Source: Hyphomicrobium sp. (GTDB lineage Bacteria; Pseudomonadota; Alphaproteobacteria; Rhizobiales; Hyphomicrobiaceae). Taken from it: a DNA stretch of 64,000 nucleotides. The notes beneath the pieces are model-generated. The model saw only the letters and a program-made list of their open reading frames with translations. It did not search any database and was not told the DNA's origin. The stretch is taken from contig JASBTM010000008.1 of NCBI GenBank assembly GCA_030148425.1, positions 62,001-126,000 of the forward strand, given 5' to 3'. The translations under genes and the position numbers were made by a program. Positions 56,368-64,000 of this stretch are shown here, piece by piece (position 1 is the first letter of the stretch; the number at the start of each line of letters is the position of its first letter).

Positions 56368-56471
56368 TCCATTACCTTTCGCTCGTGTTTTCACTTGCCT
56401 CGAGTTGGGGGCAATCATCACTGGAAGCCGTAACGCATGGTCTGCGACACGGCTTCAGCAACTGACTGGGC

Positions 56472-56496
56472 AACCCGCTGCACCGGGAGCGGTTCC
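56472..56496 (-). promoter_or_regulatory. Possible general-stress (EcfG-type) promoter for the KGG gene
   Basis: On the minus strand GGAAC (56496-56492), 16 bases, GGTT (56475-56472) resembles the EcfG consensus GGAAC-N16/17-CGTT, with one mismatch in the -10. It is ~105 bases before the KGG start. Confidence 0.35.
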
Positions 56497-56773
56497 GGTA
56501 ATTTCTTCGAAGTTTTCGGGTGACGTTTTTGCAAACCTGTCATCAAGCGAAGCGTGGCGAAACTTCCGGACTTGATATCGATTTTCCGTGCAACCGAGTT
56601 CGCGCCCGGAATTATCCGTAGAGAGCGTGACAGAGATAATCGGCGCGAATTGAAAAATGGGGAAAAGCCAAGAGCGCGAAAACAAACGCATCTACAGCGC
56701 GTAAGACGTCTCACAAGGCGAGATTATTCTAAAGCGGCCGTGGCAACGCGCCATTTTCATAGGAGGCATCGCC

Positions 56774-56815
56774 ATGGCCATCTTCCTGCGGGTACTCGTT
56801 CAACTGCTCACGTAA
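56774..56815 (+). CDS. Possible 13-residue peptide with strong ribosome-binding site
   Basis: MAIFLRVLVQLLT follows an ideal AGGAGG eight bases ahead of the ATG. It is hydrophobic, amphipathic and ends at TAA. It could be a leader or toxin-like peptide, or chance. No other gene follows on this strand for over 1 kb. Confidence 0.25.
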   Translation: MAIFLRVLVQLLT

Positions 56816-56854
56816 GAGCACAACGACCGGCTTGCATATCGCACGCTTTCGCGC

Positions 56855-57526
56855 TCAAACGTCCATGCTGTCGTCATCGCTCCAGGAGCCGTCGTCGTCC
56901 TGCTCGTCCTGCATGCGGTCGAGTTCTGCGTCGTCGGCCGCGAGATCCTTGCGCGCCTGATCGTCATCATCGCGCGCGTCCTGCAACTGGTCCTGAAGAC
57001 CGTCGATTGTGGACTGATTGCCAGCATTGATTCCGGAAGCCGCAGCGGCGCTCCCGCCGCCGAAGAGGCTACGAATGCCGTCGGCAAGAAACACACCGCC
57101 CGCGACGCCAGCGGCCGTCGAAAGCGCCGACGACAAGAACCCGCCACCACCGGCGGCCGCGCGCGAGGGCGAAGCCCACGGGCTGCTGGGTGGCGGCTCA
57201 ACGGGCTCCGGCCCACGCTGCGGCGGCTGAGAAAATCGGCCGCCAGCCGACGGAACTGACGCGCCGGAGAGGAAGCTACCGCCTCGTGGCGCAGCCTGAG
57301 ACTGCCGCGAGGCAGCCTCTTCAAGATCCCGCATCCGCTCCTCGGCGCGCTCCAGCGCTTGCTGCTGGATAATCACGGTCTGCGCAAGATAGTACGGCGC
57401 ATCCGGCGAACGCCGAATAAGGTCGGCAATGAGCCTCTGGGCGTCAGGGTCTTTATCGCCGCCGCCGCTGTAGTTGCGCAGGCGTGCAAACAAGTCTTCG
57501 ATAAGTTGCTGTTCTTCCCGGTCCAT
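56855..57526 (-). CDS. DUF2076 family protein
   Basis: A 223-residue protein from the ATG at 57526 (GGAGG upstream). N-terminus MDREEQQLIEDLFARLRNY, DAPYYLAQTVIIQQQALERA, a Pro/Gly/Ser-rich middle, then GFLSSALSTAAGVAGGVFLAD, and an acidic tail (about 50 residues rich in Asp). This is the DUF2076 layout, of unknown function, usually seen as a periplasmic ligand-binding sensor annotation. Confidence 0.88.
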   Translation of the reverse strand: MDREEQQLIEDLFARLRNYSGGGDKDPDAQRLIADLIRRSPDAPYYLAQTVIIQQQALERAEERMRDLEEAASRQSQAAPRGGSFLSGASVPSAGGRFSQPPQRGPEPVEPPPSSPWASPSRAAAGGGGFLSSALSTAAGVAGGVFLADGIRSLFGGGSAAAASGINAGNQSTIDGLQDQLQDARDDDDQARKDLAADDAELDRMQDEQDDDGSWSDDDSMDV

Positions 57527-57887
57527 GGGATCGCCTCCGCTGATCGCATCTGCCAATGGCAAGGCCATTGTGCATTGCCGTTGATGTAGGAAATCGAGAC
57601 TGCAAGTGACATGGGGGATCGATTACATTTCCGTCACATCGCCAGCAGCTCTGGCCTCAGAAAACGAGGCGCCGCACATTAAAAGTCTTGAGATGGCGGA
57701 CTGATGAACGGCACTTTCGGAGATCAGAACATTTGGTGATATCGGCCATTTGTCCTAGTTCTTTCACGGCTGACGCCCAGCGCAGGCCGGCAATACCCCG
57801 CCGATCCAGGCCGCCCGCCGCCCGTTCTTCTCACCTTGATGGCAATCGTGTATGGAGTGATCCAGGTCGTCTCAAAGGAACCATCTC
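57527..57887. other. 361-base region upstream of DUF2076 and the 28-residue peptide gene
   Basis: No supported gene, hairpin or repeat. It must contain the promoters of the DUF2076 gene and of the tiny membrane peptide. Confidence 0.35.
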
Positions 57888-57974
57888 ATGGATAAGATTG
57901 CCATTTCGCTGCTGTTTATTCTTACCGCCGCAATCTGCTTGACGGTGTTCCACATGGCGGATGGAAAATTCTAA
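57888..57974 (+). CDS. 28-residue single-helix membrane peptide
   Basis: Starts MDKIAISLLFILTAAICL and ends ADGKF, then TAA: one membrane helix with a positive start and a charged end. AAAGGA lies eight bases before the ATG. The form is typical of small stress membrane proteins. No relative recognised. It lies alone in an 0.5 kb gap, so it is unlikely to be a shadow. Confidence 0.5.
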   Translation: MDKIAISLLFILTAAICLTVFHMADGKF

Positions 57975-58045
57975 ATCTTCGCTCCTGGAAGATCGACGCC
58001 GTACGAAGCCTCCGATCGTCTAAGGCTCATGACACGAGCAGCGCG

Positions 58046-58846
58046 TCAGGCTCGCCCGAGACGCGCGAGCGCTCCGCCGTTGTGAACGCGCTTGTCCACC
58101 GCCGGTCTTGATCTGCGTCCGCTGGTGAAACAGCAAGCGAGATAAACCGGCAATCCCATTTTTCGAATATTGAAAATCATCCGCTGAAGTTGGTTGCGTT
58201 TCTGCGGCCTGCTTCTCGCAACGATGGTCGACTCGAGCTCGCGTCCACTGGCCTGCGTGATCGGCGGCGGATGGATTCCATAGACATTCAGGTCGAGCTG
58301 CCAAGGCCAACGGATCTCGACGTCTATGGGCTCTTTCACCAGCCTCGGCTTCAAAAGCTTTCTAGCGCCTGCCTGACTTATCACGAGCCCTGTCGTGCTC
58401 CTCGGCACTCGCAGATACCTGACCAGCGTCCGTCCGCCGCCAACACGCGCAAGCTCTTGCACGGGGCGCGATGAACTCTCTATCAATCTGATGACATCCC
58501 AGTCGCGAGGCGCAGCGCGAACGGCATTTGCAATTGCGGTCCGGCAATCCTGCGCGATGCGTGCATCATCCTCCAAGACAAGAGCGAACGGCAACCCTCT
58601 CGCGACGATCATCTTGCAGATCGAAAGATGACTTGCCGAACACCCGACCTCCCCCGGCCCCATTCGATCGTCGTAGAATGAGCGAAGCCAGTCCGGCACA
58701 GCACGTCCATCAACGGCCGAGATTCGTTCGGCATGAATGGACGAATCCAAGAGTTCCTCTTCAAAGCGGATTCGCCGAGCAACATCTCGATCCAGATTGA
58801 TGTAGAACGCCGCGAAGGCCGAAGAAGGAAGCGGTGTCTTTGCCAT
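58046..58846 (-). CDS. Family 25 glycosyltransferase (LPS type)
   Basis: A 266-residue protein from the ATG at 58846. AFYINLDRDVARRIRFEEEL, GEVGCSASHLSICKMIV, and ALVLEDDARIAQDC are the GT25 marks, with the DD pair for metal/sugar binding. It likely adds galactose or glucose to lipopolysaccharide or a surface glycan. The basic C-terminal ~60 residues could bind the membrane. Confidence 0.85.
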   Translation of the reverse strand: MAKTPLPSSAFAAFYINLDRDVARRIRFEEELLDSSIHAERISAVDGRAVPDWLRSFYDDRMGPGEVGCSASHLSICKMIVARGLPFALVLEDDARIAQDCRTAIANAVRAAPRDWDVIRLIESSSRPVQELARVGGGRTLVRYLRVPRSTTGLVISQAGARKLLKPRLVKEPIDVEIRWPWQLDLNVYGIHPPPITQASGRELESTIVARSRPQKRNQLQRMIFNIRKMGLPVYLACCFTSGRRSRPAVDKRVHNGGALARLGRA

Positions 58847-59099
58847 GTTTCTCGCCCGCCGACGTGAAGACAGTGATTCGATGCAGCGAGTTTGAAGCAT
58901 TCTCCGTCCGTAGGCCTTCTGGCCTATCAACATCGGTAAAGTTATCAACGTTCGTCACAGTGGCTCGTGTACCGCCATTGCTTCACAGACGAAGTATCAT
59001 CCTTGTCCACATATTCAGCAGGCGCACTGCTGAGATTTTTACTCCCTGACGGTCTATCGTCGCGTAAACGATGGCGGCTTTTTTGACGGCAGAGGAAGA

Positions 59100-60140
59100 A
59101 TGACCGACCTCGCATGCGCATGCCGCACCGATCACGAAGCGCCGCCTATTTCCGAAAGTAGAGCGCGCCCCACGCGACAAGAAGCTCCTTTCCGTCCGCG
59201 CCAGAACGACCGCGCGCGCAATCCGCATCTGGATTTGGAAGTCGACCTCATTGTTCTCCGGCACAACGTCGAAGGCATAGCAATCGCAACGGGCGTCGAA
59301 GTGATGCCGGTCGTAAAGGCCGACGCTTATGGTCTCGGAGCCGACGTCATTAGCGATGCAATCGCGGATCTCGCATCCGGCTTCTGTGTCTTTCAGGCAC
59401 GAGAAGCGATTGCCGCGGACTTGGCGCATCGGACAGGTAAGCGTGTTCTCGCACTCGGTCCGCCCGAAAGCCTCGATCCTTCAGATTACATCGCGAACGG
59501 CATCACACCTGCGGTCTGCAACGCGGCGCAGGCCCGGGAACTCCGGAAAGCGCGGCCTGCATTGTGTGTCGATACCGGCATGCAGCGCTTCGCCTGCCGT
59601 CCAGAAGAATGCCGCGAGGCACTGGTCGCAGGGGATTGTCAGGAGGCGTTTACGCACGCCACCCAAAGGAGCCATGTCGAAAAATTCCGCGATCTGACAT
59701 CGGGTCACGATTTGATCCGCCACGCCGCGGCGAGCAGCCTCCTGCATGACGAGCTTGCCGTGCTCGACGCGGTTCGGCCCGGACTGGCGATGTATCGGAA
59801 CGCGATCCGCGTTTCCTCCCGGATCGTCGAGCTTCATAGCACGAAGGGCTCGGCGGGTTATTCGGGCTTCACCACCGCCCGCCACGGCATCATTCTCGCA
59901 GGCTATGCTCACGGCCTTCGCAAAGGACCTTGCCTCATCAATGGGCGCAGATCTCGACTGTTGGAGGTCGGGATGCAGACATCCTTCGTCGAAGCCGATG
60001 CGGACGACAGAGTGGGCGACAGCGTCGTACTGCTCGGCGAAAATCTCACTGAACACGAACTGTCGCAACATTGGAGCTGCGGCCCTCACGAAGTGCTGAC
60101 ATCGCTCTCGTTCGCTTCGACACGGCGTTACTTCTGTTGA
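59100..60140 (+). CDS. Alanine-racemase-like PLP enzyme, divergent
   Basis: A 346-residue protein; start ATG at 59100 has GAGGAAGA upstream. After a ~45-residue Arg/Pro-rich extension comes LEVDLIVLRHNVEGI and PVVKADAYGLGADV, whose lysine would bind PLP. GYSGFTTARHGIILAGYAHG aligns with the segment holding the second catalytic tyrosine. The usual GYADG is changed to GYAHG, and the C-terminal domain is short. Racemisation of a non-standard amino acid is possible. Confidence 0.7.
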   Translation: MTDLACACRTDHEAPPISESRARPTRQEAPFRPRQNDRARNPHLDLEVDLIVLRHNVEGIAIATGVEVMPVVKADAYGLGADVISDAIADLASGFCVFQAREAIAADLAHRTGKRVLALGPPESLDPSDYIANGITPAVCNAAQARELRKARPALCVDTGMQRFACRPEECREALVAGDCQEAFTHATQRSHVEKFRDLTSGHDLIRHAAASSLLHDELAVLDAVRPGLAMYRNAIRVSSRIVELHSTKGSAGYSGFTTARHGIILAGYAHGLRKGPCLINGRRSRLLEVGMQTSFVEADADDRVGDSVVLLGENLTEHELSQHWSCGPHEVLTSLSFASTRRYFC

Positions 60141-60181
60141 CTCCATAACATTACACTCACCCTTCATGCTGGAAACCGGCG

Positions 60182-61414
60182 ATGGCGAACCTCAAACTGC
60201 ACATCTCGGAAGATGGCCTTCGCCGCGAAGTGAAAAGCGGCGGCGAGCTGCCTGATTTGTTTTTCGAAGCCCAGCCGCGACGAGGCGCGATGGCGCCAGC
60301 CGTCGACGGGGGCGACTTCGCGCTCATCGCAATGCTGCCGATCGCCATGCAAGCCGGGAAAGATTTACACGCAGAGTTCGACGTCGACTCTGTGCTGTTG
60401 GATGGACTGGATCACTTTCAGGATGTCTGGTGCGACTGGCGCCCGGACATCTTCCGCAAGAAAATCAAGATCACCACCGCCGGCGAATATGTTCGCGAAC
60501 CGGTTGCTCAGCGCAGCCAGGACGCGGTGGCCGCGTTTTCCTCAGGCCTCGACAGCACGTTCACGCTAAGCCGCCACGCGTGCAAGGATGCTGGCAGGGC
60601 GACACGCAACGTCCGCACCGCCGTGATGGTGCATGGTTTCGATATGCCTCTCGACGCAGAGGAAGGGTTCGAGACGCTTGCACGGAACGGCTCGGCCATC
60701 TGCGATGAGCTCGGCGTGCAACTTGTCACTGTGAGAACCAATTGGCGCCGCCTCGTCTCCAACTGGGAGATGACGTTCGGCGCGGGCCTGGCGTCGGTCC
60801 TGCATCAATTCTCCGGAGGTCACGGCATTGCGCTGGTTGCTACGGAGGAAAGCTATCAGAACAGTTTTCCTGTTTGGGGAAACAGTTTCTGGTCGGATCG
60901 CTTCTTTTCTTCGTCTGGGATGAAACTCGAATCCGACGGCGGAGCCTACGATCGGATTGAGCGGGCGCGTTATGTCGGCCGCCATCGCAAACTCGTTCCG
61001 CATCTTCGCGTTTGCTGGGCCGGACCGCGCACCGGACAAAATTGCGGCGTCTGCCCGAAATGCGTCCTGACCAAGCTGAATTTCGTCGCCGCTGACGTCC
61101 CTCAGCCTTGGCCTTTCTCCGAAGGACTTACGGAAGACTTGATTGCCAAGATGCCATTGCGGACGCGCTGGCAGAGGCAGTTTCTAGAACTCATTCTTTC
61201 GAAGCTCGAGAGCAACCCGGCGGTCGAAGCGTCGATCGTCAGCGCGGTCGCAGCGAGGCTCGACCGTGACGCTCGTGCCAACGATCCCGGAAAGATCCTG
61301 GTATCTGGTCTGAAAGCCGTCATCGGATCGCCCTTGGCGTTCATGAGCGGGCGGGCACGCAATTCCCGCAACCGGCACGCCAAGCACGACACCCCACCCG
61401 AAGCAGCGAACTGA
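60182..61414 (+). CDS. PP-loop ATPase-like protein of unknown function
   Basis: A 410-residue protein. AVAAFSSGLDSTFTLSRHAC resembles the PP-loop (SGGxDS) of adenylating enzymes; RVCWAGPRTGQNCGVCPKCVLT has the CGxCxxC cluster seen in QueC-like zinc sites. It lies 41 bases after the racemase-like gene in the same direction. The C-terminal ~70 residues are basic and disordered. It might activate a carboxyl group for amide or nitrile formation; this is inference. Confidence 0.65.
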   Translation: MANLKLHISEDGLRREVKSGGELPDLFFEAQPRRGAMAPAVDGGDFALIAMLPIAMQAGKDLHAEFDVDSVLLDGLDHFQDVWCDWRPDIFRKKIKITTAGEYVREPVAQRSQDAVAAFSSGLDSTFTLSRHACKDAGRATRNVRTAVMVHGFDMPLDAEEGFETLARNGSAICDELGVQLVTVRTNWRRLVSNWEMTFGAGLASVLHQFSGGHGIALVATEESYQNSFPVWGNSFWSDRFFSSSGMKLESDGGAYDRIERARYVGRHRKLVPHLRVCWAGPRTGQNCGVCPKCVLTKLNFVAADVPQPWPFSEGLTEDLIAKMPLRTRWQRQFLELILSKLESNPAVEASIVSAVAARLDRDARANDPGKILVSGLKAVIGSPLAFMSGRARNSRNRHAKHDTPPEAAN

Positions 61415-61460
61415 TCAACTTCACCGCTCGTTGTCGATTGCAGCTTTCGCCCGCGACGCT

Positions 61461-61496
61461 CCCATAAAAAAGAAGCGGCGGACCTAGGTCCGCCGC
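61461..61496 (-). terminator. Terminator of the TonB-dependent receptor gene
   Basis: Perfect ten-base stem GCGGCGGACC / GGTCCGCCGC with a two-base loop centre (TA), followed on the minus strand by TTCTTTTTTA. It is 37 bases past the receptor stop. Confidence 0.9.
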
Positions 61497-61533
61497 GCCG
61501 AGTTTCGGGAAGAGGTTTGAAGAGTCGAGTGGG

Positions 61534-64000
61534 CTAGAACTTTACTTTCACACCGCCGTAGGCCGCAAAGGGGAGCGCGGGTACGACGGTACGCGGATTG
61601 TCTTCATTGAATGTCACGCCGGTCGCTGGTGTCAGATCGTTGGCATCGTCGACGCTGAAGTACGTGCCGTAAAGCGCGTAGTTCTTGTCGAGGAGGTTTT
61701 CGAACAGGCCGTAGATCTGCACGTGATCCGTGACATCGTAGGACGTGTGCAGATTGACCTTGGCGTAGCCCGCAAGCGGCCTGTTCAGGTTGGCCTCGTC
61801 GCCGAAGAAAATCTGATCGCTCGCTGCGACGAGGTCGGTTCCGAATTTCCACTTTTTCGTCAGCCAGTAATCGAATCCAGCTTTGAACGTATGGGCTGGG
61901 ACGCCCGGGAGGCGATCACCCGGGTGCACAGCGAAGCACTTGAGATCGTCGCCGCCTTCACCTTCACAGTCGACGGTCCCATCACGGGGATTGTTAGGCG
62001 AAGGGAAGATCGCGTTCGTGTTGAAGGTCGCATCCGTATAGGTGTAGTTGGCGTAAGCGAAGAGCCGTTGCGAGCGGTATGAAATATTGGCCTCGACGCC
62101 CTGGCGCAACGTCTCGCCGACGTTCTGAAAGAATCCGCGCCCAACTTGCGACGACGTAGCGTTGAAGATGTCGTCGCTGTTGGCGGTACGGAAGAGACCG
62201 ACACCCCAATCCCACTGGGAACCTGTCCAATTGTTGATCGTTCCGCGAAGCCCAGTTTCCCAGGTGCGCGACACCACCTGCTTCAGCGGCGGATCGGCGG
62301 TCAAGAAGCTCTCGATCAAGCACGGATTCTGGGGATCGGAGCAGGCGATTTCCGCAGCTGTCGGTGCACGATTGGCTTCCGAATAACCGCCGTACCAGTT
62401 GAGCCCCGGACCAAACTTGTATGTCAGGCCAGCCGCCGGGTTGAAGCGGTTGTATTTATTGACCCCGTTAAGAATATCGTTATCCGGGTCGCCAGTATTC
62501 TCAATTTGAATGCGCGCAAAGTTGTAACGGCCGCCGACTGTCAGGGCGAGTTCTTTGGTGATGTCGAAGGTATCCGTAAAGAACGCGCCGAAATAGTCGT
62601 TGGTCGTGGTCAGCGAGCGCGGGCTGAAGTCGTCCGAGCCCGTCATGATGATCCCTTGACCATCGACAACAAATTTCGGCTGGAAGAAGCCGAGTTCGCT
62701 CTTCGCGGTGTAGGCGACCCGACCGTGATCATAGCTTACGCCGACGATGAACTGGTTGGTGTGTCCAAAGAGCTTGGCCTTCTCTTCAGCCTGCAGGGTG
62801 ATACCCTCGCCGTCTGCGTTCTGGGACGTCTGGTCAATCGAACCATAGACGTTGTCCGTGAACGGAATAGGACTGCCGTTCGCCGCATTGAGAATCGTAT
62901 CGCCGCCCGAGCACAGGTTGCCGCCGCAGTTCTCCGGATCGTCGAACAGGTTGCCGTCAAGATGCTTCTGATTGAAGTGGCGGTAATACGTGACACCCGA
63001 GAACGTCAGCGTGTCGGTGGCCCGCACTTTGCCGTTCACCGAATACATCTGCATCGTATTCTCGGACGTCTGCGGCGATGAGAACGTCAGGCTTCGGCTG
63101 ATATCGAGAAGCTGCTCAGGCGCCGCAGCCGTAACGCCGACATTGTTGTCCGCGCCGGTGAAGTTGAAGTGGAATTCTGCGTTATCGCCTTTCACGCCGA
63201 GATCGAAGTATCCCCGGCGAACCTCAGCGTCCGAGAAGTCGCGGAAACCGTCATCGTTGATGGCTTCGAAGGCGCCATATGCGGCCCAGTTGCCGCTGCG
63301 ATATCCGGCTTCGGTTGAAACCTGCTTGCGGCCGAAAGAGCCGAACCGCGTGTCGACGTCCCAGCCCTGATAGTTGAAGCCATCCTTCATATCGACGACG
63401 ACAGCGCCGCCGAGCGCATTGAGGCCAAACACCGGATTACCGACGACAACAGCAACGTTATTGACCGCGTTCGACGGCAGGAAATCCCAATTGACGATAT
63501 CGCCGAAGGCTTCGTTGATGCGGACGCCGTTCTGATAGACGGCAAGACCCTGAGGGACGCCATTGACAGGCGAAGCTTCAAAGCCGCGGAATTGAATGCT
63601 GGTTTGAAATTGGTTGCCCTGAAGATCGTCGAGGATCAGACCCGGCACTTGGGTCTGCAGCGACTCCTGAAGCATCACCGAGCCGTCGCGCTGAATGTCG
63701 GAAGAGTTCATCTGATAGACGCTGCCGGGCACCTTCTCCACGGGGATCGTGCCGCCCACGGGAGACATCTTGACGACGTTGCTCTCCACTGGCTCGGCCA
63801 TCTCAGTTGGGGCTGCCGAAGGGGCAGTGATTGGCGCAGCCGTCGGCGCCGGCGGCTTACTCGCCCGCTGTACAGGCTTGGGCTTGGGTTTGGGCTGTTG
63901 CTGGATAACTTGAACTTCAGGAAGCTTCTCGCTTGGGGTTGGCGTGGCGGTATCCGCTGTCCCCGCAGCCGGCGGGGCTGCTGGTGCTGGAGTTTCCGTG
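61534..64000 (-). CDS. TonB-dependent outer-membrane receptor, 5' end outside window
   Basis: The frame is open from the stop at 61534 to the window end, giving over 820 residues; the ATG at 63801 is internal. The first visible part is Pro/Ala/Lys rich (IQQQPKPKPKPVQRAS), probably a linker. Then come the plug domain (PGSVYQMNSSDIQRDGS, SIQFRGFEASPVNG, NALGGAVVVDMKDG) and a beta-barrel ending AAYGGVKVKF with the C-terminal phenylalanine. It imports a scarce ligand; metal, siderophore or cofactor cannot be told apart. Confidence 0.9.
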   Translation of the reverse strand, partial: TETPAPAAPPAAGTADTATPTPSEKLPEVQVIQQQPKPKPKPVQRASKPPAPTAAPITAPSAAPTEMAEPVESNVVKMSPVGGTIPVEKVPGSVYQMNSSDIQRDGSVMLQESLQTQVPGLILDDLQGNQFQTSIQFRGFEASPVNGVPQGLAVYQNGVRINEAFGDIVNWDFLPSNAVNNVAVVVGNPVFGLNALGGAVVVDMKDGFNYQGWDVDTRFGSFGRKQVSTEAGYRSGNWAAYGAFEAINDDGFRDFSDAEVRRGYFDLGVKGDNAEFHFNFTGADNNVGVTAAAPEQLLDISRSLTFSSPQTSENTMQMYSVNGKVRATDTLTFSGVTYYRHFNQKHLDGNLFDDPENCGGNLCSGGDTILNAANGSPIPFTDNVYGSIDQTSQNADGEGITLQAEEKAKLFGHTNQFIVGVSYDHGRVAYTAKSELGFFQPKFVVDGQGIIMTGSDDFSPRSLTTTNDYFGAFFTDTFDITKELALTVGGRYNFARIQIENTGDPDNDILNGVNKYNRFNPAAGLTYKFGPGLNWYGGYSEANRAPTAAEIACSDPQNPCLIESFLTADPPLKQVVSRTWETGLRGTINNWTGSQWDWGVGLFRTANSDDIFNATSSQVGRGFFQNVGETLRQGVEANISYRSQRLFAYANYTYTDATFNTNAIFPSPNNPRDGTVDCEGEGGDDLKCFAVHPGDRLPGVPAHTFKAGFDYWLTKKWKFGTDLVAASDQIFFGDEANLNRPLAGYAKVNLHTSYDVTDHVQIYGLFENLLDKNYALYGTYFSVDDANDLTPATGVTFNEDNPRTVVPALPFAAYGGVKVKF

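Larger units (their letters stand above)
56368..56854. other. 487-base region between KGG and DUF2076 genes
   Basis: It holds the stress promoter candidate and the 13-codon ORF below. Longer plus-strand frames here (from 56554) are Arg/His rich and look non-coding. Confidence 0.4.

Noticed and set aside
56554-57030. 158-codon Arg/His-rich ORF
   Set aside because: Composition is that of a shadow frame; overlaps DUF2076 antisense.
62146-63081. 311-codon plus-strand ORF
   Set aside because: Antisense to the TonB receptor.

Overview
The window is a high-GC chromosomal segment, all coding, with no rRNA, tRNA, CRISPR array or complete insertion sequence that I could find. Its gene content suggests a methylotrophic alphaproteobacterium of the Hyphomicrobiales, most like Hyphomicrobium. 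The evidence is a formaldehyde-activating enzyme (fae) end with tetrahydromethanopterin/methanofuran genes, PQQ-alcohol-dehydrogenase-type accessory genes, an orphan pqqA, and the trpG-trpD-trpC-moaC-moeA order. The species is an inference.

Layout. 1-9.4 kb: C1-carrier genes. The 3' end of fae, a HisA-like TIM barrel and an MfnF-like protein come first. They are followed by a minus-strand series in which an NMT1/THI5-type ABC transporter (with an upstream small exported protein) runs into mfnB, folB, mfnE, a DUF447 gene and a methyltransferase, mostly with overlapping starts and stops. 9.7-14.6 kb: a plus-strand operon of the PQQ-linked ABC system (binding protein, YVTN beta-propeller, ATPase, permease, exported protein), closed by a terminator. 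15.2-23.3 kb: kdsA, a 29-residue pqqA with its own ribosome-binding site and terminator, a bactofilin, an exported lysozyme-fold-like protein, and a minus-strand tpiA-secG-pyrG housekeeping run. 23.5-33.3 kb: ppiD, trpE, sixA, trpGDC, moaC, moeA and a transglutaminase. 33.4-36.7 kb: efp with the enzymes that beta-lysylate it (epmA, epmB), with a GFA-family gene between them. 37.5-39.3 kb: a membrane protein and an ECF sigma/NrsF anti-sigma pair preceded by a good SigF-type promoter match. 39.3-46.7 kb: putrescine uptake (potFGHI) and gamma-glutamylation catabolism (puuB, puuA).

46.9-53.5 kb holds the most interesting block: response regulator, PilZ-like/SAM methyltransferase, a double kinase (6 TM - HK - REC - HK) and a second response regulator. 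I read this as a rearranged relative of the Ralstonia phcBSRQ fatty-acid-methyl-ester quorum-sensing locus, with phcS and phcR fused and phcQ duplicated. No phcA-type regulator is in the window.

53.8-64 kb: a decayed TetR gene divergent from a coniferyl-aldehyde-dehydrogenase-like gene, a short DHFR, stress-type small proteins (KGG, DUF2076), two tiny possible ORFs, a family 25 glycosyltransferase, an alanine-racemase-like protein followed by a PP-loop ATPase-like protein, and most of a TonB-dependent receptor that runs off the end of the window.
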